Both the position numbers and the translations under genes were made by a program. A stretch of 64,000 nucleotides of DNA from Kalaharituber pfeilii (Eukaryota; Ascomycota; Pezizomycetes; Pezizales; Pezizaceae): the NCBI GenBank assembly GCA_015179045.1, contig WHUZ01000048.1, forward strand, positions 1 to 64,000. The letters are read 5' to 3'. The notes below the pieces were generated by a model. The model saw only the letters and a program-made list of their open reading frames with translations. It made no database searches and was not told where the DNA came from. How positions within the stretch are numbered: the first letter of the stretch is position 1; each line of letters begins with the position of its first letter. Shown here piece after piece: positions 1 through 12,058 of this stretch.

Positions 1-175
1 GGGGAGCCCTATACACTACTGTCTCCCCAGAACTTGAGGCGTCCAAGGAACCGGATCTCCTGAGGTAGGCACGACCCACTGGGGCCTCACATCTCGCATT
101 TTGTAAATACTCAGGTGTCTCATGAAGTCTTGATAGATTTTCCCAATGTCCAGCTGCACTCCAGCTGCTTTGAAT

Positions 176-620
176 TCAATAGAGGAGCAGGAAGGCAGCG
201 TTGCAGTCCCTAACGGCGACTATTCCACCTGCAGGCGAGATGTAGATCCAGTTGTCATAGCCAGCAAGACTAAGAGGGCCGCAAGGTCCACAAATTAGCA
301 TCCAAGGTATAGAGTATCGGCAGTGGAGAGAAGTCAAAAAGTAAGAAATGCAGGTCACGTTGCGTGGGTCCATCTGTATAAGAGGAGAACAGAGGGTGAT
401 TGATAGATGAAAACGTGCGAGTCGAAGTTAGAGGCACCGTGGGTCGTAGACGGGACTTCCCAATCTGGGAAGTCATTCTCGCACAGTAACTCCGTCGTAC
501 CAGCAGCGCCACGCCATTCCTCCTGCTCTCAAATAGTAGCTCTTGCTCCCGACGAGGAGGCTGAGGAGCGGCGGCGAGGCTGGGTAAAGAACGTTCATAT
601 GGCAAGGCAGGCCCTTTCAA
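176..620 (-). other. Possible exon remnants of an unrecognised gene (copy 1)
   Basis: Two overlapping minus-strand open stretches (620-270 and 373-176) are separated by an intron-like signal: a pyrimidine run ending CTCTTATACAG at about 374. Further down, a third frame reads a coherent peptide (IEFKAAGVQLDIGKIYQDF...) towards position 1 and ends at a stop close to the window edge. I do not recognise the product. It could be the 3' end of a gene truncated by the window or by the duplication, since the same arrangement recurs at 11050-11494. No start codon can be chosen with confidence. Confidence 0.25.
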
Positions 621-1079
621 TAGAACTGCTCAAGGTAATATTATTCCCTACTCTTAGTCTCATGCCATCTTTAGTCTTGGAGCTAGACGCTAACTGATTA
701 CGCTGACTATTGCTCCCTTCATACGACCAATGCCAGTAATATCTCACTTCTAACCCTTTCTTTTTTTTTTTTTTTTTTTTTTTAAATTTCAGCGCTCGCG
801 CAATTTTGGAGGAATATCTACCCCAAAAAGAGACCAACGCCGGCTATCCACTACCTGGATACCAGGTTCTACGTTTTATTCTCCTTTTCCCCTCAAAGCA
901 CCTCCAGTATGCACGCAGCATCGGTATATGATACTTAATAAGCACCGACCAGGATGCTCAAACACCGTCAAGTGGGACGGCATTAGAAGGACATAAATCC
1001 ATCCCTAGTCCTCTTGGATATCGGTTTCTTTGAAAGCGGATGTCAACAACAATAATAAGCTGTTGGCGACATATGTAGG

Positions 1080-1188
1080 TATGTGAGTTTTATGTAGCCA
1101 CCTATTATTTTTGGTTACTTAAATAAAAGCCCTCGCCATAGCCCGTAGGGCGGCACGCGAGCAAAAATATATATATAAAAAATACAAA
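1080..1188 (+). mobile_element. Retroposon insertion, hairpin tail family A (copy 1)
   Basis: The hairpin CTCGCCATAGCCCGTAGGGC-GGCACGCGAG is followed by an A/T-rich tail. It is flanked by a 9-bp direct repeat ATATGTAGG (1071-1079 and 1189-1197), which I read as the target-site duplication. The 5' part resembles the 3' UTR of the LINE-like elements elsewhere in the window. The insertion is present in both copies of the duplication, so it predates it. Confidence 0.75.
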
Positions 1189-1774
1189 ATATGTAGGCGT
1201 ACTTTGCAAATGAAGTCAAGCGTGCAAATGCATGATATGCGCCAGGAAACATATGCACTCCCTCCATCGAGTGCGTGAATTCAAAGTCGGTTGAACTACA
1301 TGGAAAGTCTGGCTACGAGACTAATGCCAGGATGAGGAAGGTCTGAGAGAATTGTGTGTGGAGTAGCATAAGCTCCATTAGTAAGCGCGTACCTTCAATG
1401 ATACGTATAAATGATACGTATATACACACAGTCGGTACCAATGCGTGCATAACTATATTGCAAGTGGTATTTACTCCTGCATACATATAGGTCCTTATAA
1501 TAGTAATACTATACTCATCAATATAATTAAGCAATACTACAACCACGCCTGCCGAAAAAACACGGTGTGAAAAAAAAATATTTTGGACATATTATAAAGA
1601 CATTAATTTCCTCCGCTTTGAAAAACATATAATCGGCTCTCCAAGCACAACTGTCTCGCCGTAAATGCTATATTGTCAAAATGAAGGGCAATAGTTAGCT
1701 GTTCACCTGTCATCCTTCCAATCACTTAGACTCAGACTAGTATGCTTACACTAAAACGGTGTACCTGTACTCTA

Positions 1775-3660
1775 TCTATTGCTTAGCAGTCTCACAACAC
1801 CCTTGTGCCTATTTTTCGTTGCCAGTGACAGTGGGGTCCGGCCAGAGTCGTCCTCTGCATTGATGACGACATCCTTGCGCCCAAGAAGTAGCCGCACAAC
1901 AGCCTCGCGTCCATATTCAGCTGCCAATGATAGTGGGGTCTGGCCAGAGTTGTCCTTTGCATTGATGTCGACATCCGTGCGCTCAAGAAGCAGCCGCACA
2001 ACAGACTCGCGTCCATTTACAGCTGCCCAGGATAGTGGGGTCCTGTCAGAGTTATCCTTTGCATTGATGTCGACATCCTTGCGCTCAAGAAGTAGCCGTA
2101 CAACAGCCTCGCGTCCATCTTCAGCTGCCCAGGATAGTGGGGTCCCGCCAGAGTCGTCCTTTGCATTGATGTCGACATCCTTGCGCTCAAGAAGCAGCCG
2201 CACAACAGCCTCATGTCCATTTCGAGCTGCCCAGGATAGTGGGGTCCGGCCAGAGTTGTCCTTTGCATTGATGTCGACATCCTTGCGCTCAAGAAGCAGC
2301 CGCACAACAGCCTCGTGCCCCCTTGCAGCTGCCAGGGATAGTGGGGTCCGGCCAGAGTTGTCCTTTGCATTGATGTCGACATCCTTGCGCTCAAGAAGCA
2401 GCCGCACAACAGCCTCGTGCCCCCTTGCAGCTGCCAGGGATAGTGGGGTCCGGCCAGAGTCGTCCTTTGCATTGATGTCGACATCCTTGCGCTCAAGAAG
2501 CAGCCGCACAACAGCCTCGTGCCCCCTTGCAGCTGCCAGGGATAGTGGGGTCCGGCCAGAGTTGTCCTTTGCATTGATGTCGACATCCGTGCGCTCAAGA
2601 AGCAGCCGCACAACAGCCTCGCGTCCATCTTCAGCTGCCCAGGATAACGGGGTCCGGCCAGAGTTGTCCTTTGCAGTGATGTCGACATCCTTGCGCTCAA
2701 GAAGCAGCCGCACAACAGCCTCGCGTCCATTTGCAGCTGCCCAGGATAGTGGGGTCCGGCCAGAGTTGTCCTTTGCATTGATGTCGACATCCTTGCGCTC
2801 AAGAAGCAGCCGCACAACAGCCTCGTGCCCGCTTTCAGCTGCCGCCCAGGATAGTGGGGTCCGGCCAGAGTTGTCCTTTGCATTGATGTCGACATCCTTG
2901 CGCTCAAGAAGCAGCCGCACAACAGCCTTGTGCCTCATTGCAGCTGCCCAGGATAGTGGGGTCCAGCCAGAGGGGTCCTTTGCATTGATGTCGACATCCT
3001 TGCGCTCAAGAAGCAGCCGCACAACAGCCTCGTGCCCCCTTCCAGCTGCCAGGGATAGTGGGGTCCGGCCAGGGTTGCCCTTTGCATTGATGTCGACATC
3101 CTTGCGCTCAAGAAGCAGCCGCACAACAGCCTCGCGTCCATTTGCAGCTGCCCAGGATAGTGGGGTCCGGCCAGAGTTGTCCTTTGCATTGATGTCGACA
3201 TCCTTGCGCTCAAGAAGCAGCCGCACAACTGCCTCGTGCCCCCTTTCAGCTGCCCGGGATAGTGGGGTCCAGCCAGAGTTGTCCTTTGCATTGATGTCGA
3301 CATCCTTGCGCTCAAGAAGGACTCGCACGACAACCTCGTGCCCACGTGAGGCTGCTTCCAATAATAGTTTTGTCCGGTCGGCCTTGGCTATCTCATAGGC
3401 ATTGACATCCTTGCGCTCAAGAAGAAGCCGCACAACAGCCTCGTGCCCACATTCAGCTGCCGCATCTAGTGGGGTGCAGCCAGAGTTGTCCTTCGCATTG
3501 ATATCGACGTCCTGGCGCTGAAGAAGCAGTCGCACAACCGCGTTGCAGCCGTTTCTCGATGCCAATGACAGTGCCGTTTGGCCAAGGTTGCTCCGGACGG
3601 TGAGATCAACCTTACGGCGCAGAGTTACCTTTACAAGTTCGAGGTGCCCAAGTTCACAAG
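1775..3660 (-). repeat. 102-bp tandem repeats encoding ankyrin repeats (copy 1)
   Basis: About 18 units of 34 codons, each a variant of DVDINAKDNSGRTPLSWAA-xx-GHEAVVRLLLERK. Most units differ only at the two residues after the AA and at the H/R of GHE. One unit has an additional residue (AAAESGH). The 5'-most units (3350-3660) are more diverged. Because the unit is short of stops, several shadow frames on both strands are open through the array. Confidence 0.95.
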
Positions 3661-6600
3661 CAATTAAGAATGGAAGTGCGAGATCTCTTAGATCCACGGG
3701 GCAGTTGTCTAGAATCAATTCAAAGGCTTTCGCATAGCCGCGCGCGATTGCTATCATAGAGGGGACCGTTGTAAGGACACTACCTTTGCGGCCGGCAAAC
3801 GCGTGCCCACTATGGTCAGTGAACTCCTTTGGCAACTCGAAGATTGAGCCATTATGAAGGATCACTGAACCAAGGTCCGTGGAGCTCTTCCTGCTAATGA
3901 CTTTTCTCTCAATTAGTCCCATAACAGTTTGGTTTTTGTGTTCCACTGCCCATGTGAACGGGCGCTGATAAGGGTCTACGTCTTGAGATGACGACACTCG
4001 AGTATCCTTTGGAAGCTGCCAAGGTAGATGTTCTTCTGGAAGCTGGAGATGGAAACAGAGGTCGGTAAGGTTGCGTTCCCAGTTTGCATCGGTTGCAAGC
4101 AATGTGACAACCTCCTCACAGTGGGCAAGCCAATATGAGGCGAAGTATGAAAGCAATACATACGTTGTGGTAAATATTTTCTTGGACGCTACGTGTACCT
4201 GCCGCGTAAGTTGAACCTTCGACGTTGAAGACTTTTGACGTTGTCTTGCCATGAACTGAGAGATTTGGCCGATCGTACTAGAGCTCCCTTGGTTGAATAT
4301 CGCAGGTATCAATTGAAAAGGACAATTGGGCAGTGGTTTGCACGCAACTGTCCTCTGATCGTTTTGACTTGCAGACTTATCAGATACAAACTGACCGAAT
4401 TCAGGGAATGTTAGGTAGATAATAGAGATCTGCGCTAGATAAGTATTGACACCTTCCATGTCCAGATAAAACGTTCGATAGGGCCCTGATTGCAGCTTTG
4501 ACGACTGTAGGAACTTGCAGACAGAAGAATGAGCAAACTGAATTGTGTCGTCGTCATTCACGATTATCATATTGGCACAATTTTCCAGAACTTTGAAGCT
4601 GTCAGTGGATATTTCTTGCGCACATCATCCCACGTAGTGTCCGTCAGCTCGAATTGCTGTTGCCTCCGCAATCTCGTGCACTGTCAATGGGCGCTTAGCA
4701 CCAGCAACCCACTGGAATACCTTGGCGGCGACCTCTGGAATACGAGTGGATATCCTATCAAGGATTCGAGCGTAAGTTTCATCTAGACCCTTTGGTAATG
4801 ATCTCAACGCTTCACGAATGGCATTGTCATTATTCCTTAAGCAGATGTCGTCAATTTGAAAGAAAATCCAAAGAACCTATAATAACAAGTCATATATAAG
4901 TCAGAACCATGAAGCCAGTCGTTGGTGAATTCAAGTTACGTACATTCCTTCTGCACCTCGTAGCAGGGAGGTTGTTATTTCTTGCCTCATAGAATCATCA
5001 CGGAGTACAAGTCTTCCCTGCCGAATCCGTTCGTCTATTGTTTTCACGATATAATTTTCAATCTCTGGACGAATCAAGCCTGGTGTAGATAACGAAATCT
5101 CGGCTAGTAATGAAGTTGAATTTTCCAGGGCGAGGAGTCTCGATATTGGGATCTCAGGCCTACAGGAAAGAAAGAGTTTCTTGTGGTAGTTCTGTGCATG
5201 CCCCTCTCTACTCACTGAGCCCGAACTGCTACCAGGTCTCGATGTGACCAGTTTTTTGAGGTACTCAATGATCTGGCATTGATCTTCCTGCTCACATTCA
5301 TCAATGCCGTCTACGCAAATATATAAGTGTGACGGAAGAGAGGCCGCTAGCTGCAATAGGTCAAACCACTTATCATTGCTTGGGAGCCTCGGTACTCTAA
5401 CTGTCCTTTGCAGAATTTCGACAATTCTTGTTCCATTTCCGGTGAGATTTTGTGAACAAATGTGCGAAGTATTTGCTTTACTAGACTCTGTAACAGTGTC
5501 TGAACCTTCAATGATTGACGGTGATGAAAGTCACAAAAGAAGTAGCCAATAAAGGTGTCATGGCGACTTTGCAATAATGGTCCAGAAAACAAGAGGTCAA
5601 CGACCGCTGTTGTGAGGATTGTCTTACCAGATCCAGCTAAATATTCCGGAATAATAAGCAACCATTTATAATCGTAAGGGAACTGATATTATATTAGGCA
5701 TACGTACGAATTCCATGACACCACATTATGGCAGGGGCATCTTGATAATGTTCGACCCATCGTATAAATTCTGGCAACTCGAAAAGCCAGTTCCCAGTAC
5801 CTTCATACTTCCTCACGCGTGCATTCGAGAAAGTTGTCGTGTAGTCAAAATCCGAGATTGCATCCACTAATGCTCGGCGCCTTTGCTCTGTACACAATGC
5901 CTTTATGTTAAATCCAAAAACATAAATATATTTTGGGGGAGCATGATGTGCAATTTACCAACCTTTACTTGCTAAGTCCTGCTGCAGCATCCATTGTTCA
6001 CTCTTAAATTCATAAAGCGATATCTGTTGACGCATCTTATGGCTTGCTTCTTCTGATGCAAGGTGCACAAGGTCCATAATAACCGAGCGCTGGAAACATA
6101 ATGAGGCTTCGAGGTCTTGGAATTCAGCATCAAAAGGGCTGAACACGGAGTAGAGAAAACGCTTGTAGCCTACGATATAGGATTAACATATATTCTGAAG
6201 ATATATTCGGAAGTCTGAATAACCTACCTTCTTTTCGTAAGAACTCGAATGCCTTGGTCAAGATAGATATAGCCACTGCCCAGAATTCGGCTACAGCATC
6301 CTTGAGTTTGAGGTTGCTATTGAATAGCACCTCGAATTTGTCGAAAATTGGAACAAGCTTTCCAATTCGTTCCAGCAATGCCGTTAGTTTTGAGAAATAC
6401 TGAAAGTAATTGAGTGCCGTCTAGGAATGATAAATGTTAGCTATATGTGCACCATGCAATGAACAGCTTGAGGAATTATATAAACTTTCAGGTTTTAGAA
6501 GCACGCGATTCCCCGACCTGGGTCGGGAATTCATGAGGAGGGGGGATGACATAATGCAACGAGAAATTTTCATTCCGGGCTGCGAAGGTGTGGAGGAAGG

Positions 6601-6808
6601 AGAGGAGACAGGAAGGAGAGGAGAGAGGAAGGAGAGGGGAGAGGTGGAAAGATATAGGGAAGCCTCTCCGATGCAGAAACCAGAAGAACCGTCCGGAAGT
6701 TTCTGGAATCAGGTTTCTAAAAGGGGAGAGGAGGGGTGGGAACGGGGATGCGTATGTAGAACTCTCTTTGTTAAGCCTGTCTCCGGGCCTTGAGGGATTG
6801 CCCAGGGA

Positions 6809-6869
6809 CCCTGCCATGGCTTAGTACTGCAAGCGGGGTTACGTGATTTTTTTTTAAAAAAAAAAAGAT
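6809..6869 (+). mobile_element. Hairpin tail family B insertion in NLR intron 1 (copy 1)
   Basis: CCCTGCCATGGC...CTGCAAGCGGGGTTACGTGAT followed by a T run and a poly(A) run. The same tail with poly(A) occurs at 34145, 41519 and 49604 with target-site duplications, and inverted at 28623. It lies antisense to the NLR, inside intron 1, and is shared with copy 2. The 5' end and TSD were not resolved. Next to it (6590-6650) is a GGAAGGAGAG purine-rich repeat. Confidence 0.7.
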
Positions 6870-7400
6870 AAAGGACCAGCCCCGATACCCGTATCCCTGG
6901 ACGCCCAAAGGTGGGCACAAATTCTTGTTGGCCGGGGATTGCCACTGGAGTACTCCACTTTCGATTTCTTGGACACGCATGTAGAGGCATATATGGGTTC
7001 CCAGCAAATTACATAAACTTACAAAGATAAGAAGCTTCACCCCGCCCCAAACCAAGGCAGCTACCTTTGGCTCGCTTGAAACGAATGTGTCTATAATGGG
7101 AGAATATTGTTGAAGAAGCTCAAGAAATTGCTGGACTCTACGAACATATTTCTTGGCCTGGAATTTGAGGAGGATCTTATCGGCGATTTCAGTTGTCAAT
7201 TCACAGATCTGTTCTCGCTCGGGAGCTGGCCCATTTTGGATCGTGGCTTTTTGTTGCGGGGTAAGTAGTTGGGTGAAGCCCTTGATGGCTTGATCTAACA
7301 TTAGTTGGCCCTTCTGGCTGCTATTGATAAGGGGCCTGGAGGCACTGGTGGAAGCTGAGGCTGCTGCGGAACTCATGCTGTGTAAACACTGCTTAATCAT

Positions 7401-8763
7401 TGTTTTGAGTCATAACAAAATCCTATTTCGACTTACTCGTCTCGTAAATAACTTTACTCTCTGTTGGTGTAGTACGTCATATGCTTTTGTCAGAAAAATA
7501 GTTTGCGTGCAGACTGTAAATTCAGGATGGCAACAAGAAATTAAACAGTTTGCTCTTGCGATGCGGCTGGGACGATTGAGGCTGAATTACCGTTGCAGGG
7601 GTTTTCGGGTGGGGGAACTGAAAAAAGCAAAATATGCTCTGCTGCAGTAGCAACCTATCATAAATTTATATACAAATACTAATTCAGCGTAATGGACAAG
7701 TTAAAAGCACAATTCTGAACAGTGGTGGAAAAATATTGTACATCACAGAATTCACAAACAGTTTCGACTCATTAGATGATACATCAGGTAGAGTAAATAA
7801 AGCCCTATTATGTAAGGATATTAACGAGTTCATATCATATTACTAATATTACTTTTTTTTTACTGCTTTACATACAGAGGTATGATTACCGACAGTCTTG
7901 CGTTGCGGTTGATAGTGATCTAAACTATTTTTCTGGTGTCCTCTGGCTGGTGTAGTCGCAGCGATTAAGACTGGCAGCATCATTAAATTCTGTTTCGTTT
8001 GATTTCTAAATTTTGACCGATTACATAATCGGCGGCGGCCTTCGGTACGATATTGATTGCTATTGTTGGAATGAGACTATCCTATTGTAATGTAATTTTT
8101 AGAAGGAGCCTCAACCATTTGTATCGACTTCAATCAACACTGTGCCAGTTACAATTTTCTTCGGAAATCTGGAAATATACGGAAATATTTATTGCGTTTC
8201 AAGCGCAGAAATTTATTGGACAACAAGCAAGATGTATACTTTATGGCAAACTACTATAAATGTATAGAGGCCCCTACAATGGACTAAACATTAGCCGTAT
8301 TCAGATTAGACTGCCTCCGTTTATATGAGCGAATGTTGGACATAATCCTATTCACAAAAGCGCATAGTTTGTATGCAACAACCCGTGTCCAAATACTTTT
8401 TGAACCAGCGAGCATATTGAAATTCAGCGGGCAAGCCAGCTTGGGGTTTGAGTATCCTCTCGTAAAAGGTGGACTGGATTTTAAATTGAAACCCGATTTT
8501 AACTAAAAATCCACCCAGATATATGTGTGCCAACGCAACTTTTGGAGAGCCGCCACAATTCCAGATTCAATAAACTTTTGAATTCCGAAAAATCTGGCCG
8601 GATTTTCCAATCAAAATATAAGATGCTGCAATATTTAGTTAATAAGTTAGCACACTACGAAATAAATGCCCAGACATAGCTAGTGTGAGCATCGAATAGA
8701 AATTACATCACACCAATGCAGCATCCATGTAGGTATCAGGTTGCTACATTTTTACGGAAACAA
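7401..8763. other. NLR upstream region, copy 1
   Basis: AT-rich non-coding sequence upstream of the NLR start, conserved with 18304-19652 at high but imperfect identity (for example CGGAAATCTGGAAATATACGGAAATATTT here is shorter in copy 2). I see no supported gene. It presumably contains the promoter, but no clear TATA or initiator could be chosen. Confidence 0.5.
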
Positions 8764-8930
8764 TGTATAATGAACCTCGCTATAGTGAAAACCTTGCTAC
8801 AATGTAACACACCACACTCTCGGCTTTCTATCCCCACCTGGCTATAATGAAATCCCACCAAAGGTGTAATGAAAAAAAATCTAGAGGAAGTTATTTTTAT
8901 TTACTTGTTCATGCTATAATGAACAGACGC
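8764..8930. repeat. Repeated GCTATAATGAA motifs, possible pogo-like element end
   Basis: Six or so loose repeats of the type (CC)T-GCTATAATGAAC/GCTATAGTGAA/CTACAATGTAAC occur in about 150 bp, starting exactly where homology to copy 2 ends. Similar CTCGCTATAAYGAAC strings are known at termini of some fungal pogo-type DNA transposons, from general knowledge. No transposase ORF or matching opposite end was found here. Confidence 0.3.
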
Positions 8931-10530
8931 TAATTAAATCCATAGGAACCCCCCTGCTACTTACTGCCTTGCCTCCTGCGCACCAGTGATTCTTGAGCAG
9001 CCCAGAAAACAGAAACTATATCGCTAAGCACTGTTTGTTGGTTTGAACCAAGCTGTGAGTGTCTGTTGCTCTCGGGTATATTGCTGGTCGCCGCTGTCTA
9101 GTAGATATCTCGACTCCATACATTTCTATTTCGATTCCTACTCATCCTACCACCATCGTATTCGAATTGATTTCTTAATGTAGTTATTTCCATCACCAGT
9201 AAGTCTTAATTAGTAGCGAAGCTCAGCAAAGACTTCGAACTCCGCTACCAAGACTATATGAGTACGGGTAATTTGTCAAAATTTTCTATACTGAAAACCT
9301 TACGTCTTCATCCTATCATAGCAAGGTCTGACTGTAGTCCCACTTCGCTTGCATATCACCCTCTCAACGTAAAGTCGCGCGAATGTCCTGACTGGCTGAG
9401 AAAAAAGAATTTGTGCCGATCTAAATTGCGAGCGCTGAGTATTGGACTGTTTAGTAAGTGGTGGTAAACCTCTTAATTTGATTGCATAATTTTGCGCGGA
9501 ATGGCACGCACGGCTGGATCACAGGCAAGGCAAGGTATTGCTTCACATGCTTTAGTCTGGTATGCATACAGTATGACCAAGCTGTTCTGCTTGAAGTGAT
9601 TGGTTCAGTGCCTAGTTTTGTCCACGACTACTCCGTAATTGAGAATGGTTACCCACGTTTTAGACTACATATATGCATCGAGGGGCCTTGGCCAAGTATC
9701 CAATTAAGGCGTGCACTGCCACATCCTTGGAAAGGCAGGTGACGCCAGTGCGGCCGGTGAAATAATCTGTGGCCAATGTATTTAACACAACAGATTGATA
9801 CTTACAAAAATGAAGGGAAGAGCACTAGTCTCGTAACCAGGAAGAGCACCAGAAGATGAGGCATGCAGTTCGGATTTAACTCAATAAGGAGAATTGAAAA
9901 CCTCAAAGATGGTGTTACGTCATGACTTTATCACGTTTATGTTTCTTAAGTCGGCCTTGTCCAACTTCTTGGCATGCATTTCCTAGTGTCATGAGTACCT
10001 GCTCTGGTCCGATTGCGAATCCGGTATGGCAGGTGACAAGTTAAGGTTTTCACAAAAGTCAAGTTAATTGTGATTCTTTTCTACCATCCATACTTTTTTG
10101 TTTTTATTTTTTTATACCTACATATGAGTTGCAAGCACATGGTGTAGTTAATGGTTGTCGTTCTTCCGCAAGGATCACTACAGCACGTTTTTTGTAGTTT
10201 CCAACGTTGTGCAGCATCTGTCATACTGATACTATCTATGAAGGCTACAGAGCTGGCCACCAGCCGAGGTCCGTGCAGCGTTCCCTCTCTCAGGTAATTT
10301 GTCAGCCAGCCTAAGAACGCTAGGTTACAGGACCTACTGTAGATGCAGACTGGTGACAATTCTCTGTTCGCTGTATTTGCTTAACGTCCGGAACCTCTTT
10401 CAGGTCGAACTGTAGCCACTTCAGCTTTTTGTCATTGATGCTGAGGCTCTGGCGTTATGCTTCAATTCTTTTACCATGTCCCTCCTCAACGGCAGCCATT
10501 TCTTGCTGCCAACGAGGTGCGGCACTGCGG
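8931..10530. other. Spacer between duplicated blocks, no supported gene
   Basis: This sequence is present once, between the two copies of the duplication. Short ORFs (9258-9467, 9482-9742, 10081-10359) show no recognisable domain, codon bias or intron signals. I see no tail-family insertion in it. Confidence 0.4.
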
Positions 10531-10842
10531 TCATGGCCCTGGCATCTTCCTTTTGAGCTTCCAGAGATCAGCCACCCGCTTGCTCAAGCTGTCCCCCATT
10601 GATGGCACCTCGTTCAAAGTGACCCCAGCAAGGTATTTATCCCGGAAGTCTAGCTGGAATGCTGCGAGTATTTCTCTGATTGCAGCTGTATCCACTCTCA
10701 GGTCCGTTATATCAGACAGAGTGAGGATTATAATTTGCGCTGTAGCTAGAGGACCGGGACTCTGATCGAGCCTGTACTGTGATTCTTCCCCTGACTTGCA
10801 CTTCGTAGCCACGGACGGGGAATGCTTCTGCCAGGAGCGCAC
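10531..10842 (-). CDS. Unrecognised ORF or exon, 103 codons
   Basis: The peptide is hydrophilic and looks coding rather than random (ITDLRVDTAAIREILAAFQL then LSKRVADLWKLKRK), with a predicted helical character. A stop after KRKMPGP is followed in another frame by a plausible continuation (LKWLQFDLKEVPDV on the same strand near 10400), so it may be a multi-exon gene or a remnant. It lies immediately before the start of duplication copy 2 at 10874. I do not recognise the family. Confidence 0.25.
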   Translation of the reverse strand: MRSWQKHSPSVATKCKSGEESQYRLDQSPGPLATAQIIILTLSDITDLRVDTAAIREILAAFQLDFRDKYLAGVTLNEVPSMGDSLSKRVADLWKLKRKMPGP

Positions 10843-11049
10843 TGCAATTCGAGCGCTTGCTTAGCAGCTTAGGGGGGAGCCCTATACACTACTGTCTCCC
10901 CCAGAACTTGAGGCGTCCAAGGAACCGGATCTCCTGAGGTAGGCACGACCCACTGGGGCCTCACATCTCGCATTTTGTAAATACTCAGGTGTCTCATGAA
11001 GTCTTGATAGATTTTCCCAATGTCCAGCTGCACTCCAGCTGCTTTGAAT

Positions 11050-11494
11050 TCAATAGAGGAGCAGGAAGGCAGCGTTGCAGTCCCTAACGGCGACTATTCC
11101 ACCTGCAGGCGAGATGTAGATCCAGTTGTCATAGCCAGCAAGACTAAGAGGGCCGCAAGGTCCACAAATTAGCATCCAAGGTATAGAGTATCGGCAGTGG
11201 AGAGAAGTCAAAAAGTAAGAAATGCAGGTCACGTTGCGTGGGTCCATCTGTATAAGAGGAGAACAGAGGGTGATTGATAGATGAAAACGTGCGAGTCGAA
11301 GTTAGAGGCACCGTGGGTCGTAGACGGGACTTCCCAATCTGGGAAGTCATTCTCGCACAGTAACTCCGTCGTACCAGCAGCGCCACGCCATTCCTCCTGC
11401 TCTCAAATAGTAGCTCTTGCTCCCGACGAGGAGGCTGAGGAGCGGCGGCGAGGCTGGGTAAAGAACGTTCATATGGCAAGGCAGGCCCTTTCAA
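11050..11494 (-). other. Possible exon remnants of an unrecognised gene (copy 2)
   Basis: Duplicate of 176-620 with the same open frames and the same putative acceptor CTCTTATACAG. Here the sequence downstream on the minus strand (11050 to 10874) can be read on: the frame IEFKAAGVQLDIG...VVPTSGDPVPWT ends in a stop near the block boundary. The family is not recognised. Confidence 0.25.
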
Positions 11495-11949
11495 TAGAAC
11501 TGCTCAAGGTAATATTATTCCCTACTCTTAGTCTCATGCCATCTTTAGTCTTGGAGCTAGACGCTAACTGATTACGCTGACTATTGCTCCCTTCATACGA
11601 CCAATGCCAGTAATATCTCACTTCTAACCCTTTCTTTTTTTTTTTTTTTTTTTAAATTTCAGCGCTCGCGCAATTTTGGAGGAATATCTACCCCAAAAAG
11701 AGACCAACGCCGGCTATCCACTACCTGGATACCAGGTTCTACGTTTTATTCTCCTTTTCCCCTCAAAGCACCTCCAGTATGCACGCAGCATCGGTATATG
11801 ATACTTAATAAGCACCGACCAGGATGCTCAAACACCGTCAAGTGGGACGGCATTAGAAGGACATAAATCCATCCCTAGTCCTCTTGGATATCGGTTTCTT
11901 TGAAAGCGGATGTCAACAACAATAATAAGCTGTTGGCGACATATGTAGG

Positions 11950-12058
11950 TATGTGAGTTTTATGTAGCCACCTATTATTTTTGGTTACTTAAATAAAAGC
12001 CCTCGCCATAGCCCGTAGGGCGGCACGCGAGCAAAAATATATATATAAAAAATACAAA
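11950..12058 (+). mobile_element. Retroposon insertion, hairpin tail family A (copy 2)
   Basis: Exact duplicate of the insertion at 1080-1188, including the ATATGTAGG target-site duplication. It was carried along by the segmental duplication rather than inserted independently. Confidence 0.75.

Larger units (their letters stand above)
1772..7400 (-). pseudogene. NACHT-ankyrin NLR (STAND) protein, copy 1, multiply frameshifted
   Basis: Fungal NLR-type signalling ATPase; family members act in non-self recognition and programmed cell death. By comparison with copy 2 the exons are 7400-7023, 6420-6228, 6169-5963, 5887-5708, 5636-4944 and 4876-1772. Exons 1-3 encode an N-terminal helical region (AALVWGGVKLLI then ALNYFQYFSKL) resembling the DUF7708-type N-domain of fungal NLRs. 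Walker A GIPGSGKT is assembled across the intron between exons 4 and 5; Walker B is LYICVDGIDE. About 18 ankyrin repeats follow. The reading frame is broken by 1-bp indels relative to copy 2: one G lost at 5382-5384, one A lost at about 4875, an extra G at 4651 and one base lost at about 4601-4609. A stop follows the 4651 shift at 4625-4627. All are short-homopolymer or near-homopolymer changes, so assembly error is a real alternative to pseudogenisation. The ankyrin exon itself is open (932 codons). Confidence 0.88.
1..8763. repeat. Tandem segmental duplication, copy 1
   Basis: This block is repeated almost base for base at 10874-19652. It contains the 3' flank and the whole NLR gene plus about 1.3 kb of its upstream region. 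Between 1 and about 4390 I find no substitutions against copy 2, only homopolymer or 1-bp length changes (a C run near 28, a T run near 765, one G near 3050). From about 4393 onward substitutions and small indels are frequent. Homology stops abruptly after the shared sequence ending ACGGAAACAAT near 8763. The left end lies at or beyond the window edge, so the true start of the unit is unknown. Confidence 0.95.

Noticed and set aside
2017..2922. 301-codon minus-strand ORF in a second frame of the ankyrin array
   Set aside because: Shadow frame of the repeat; open only because the repeat unit lacks stops in several frames.
1779..3398. 539-codon plus-strand ORF antisense to the ankyrin exon (and its copy at 12649-13959)
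   Set aside because: It is Ser/Arg/Thr-rich with a 34-residue period that simply mirrors the 102-bp repeat; the ankyrin frame on the other strand is clearly the real one.
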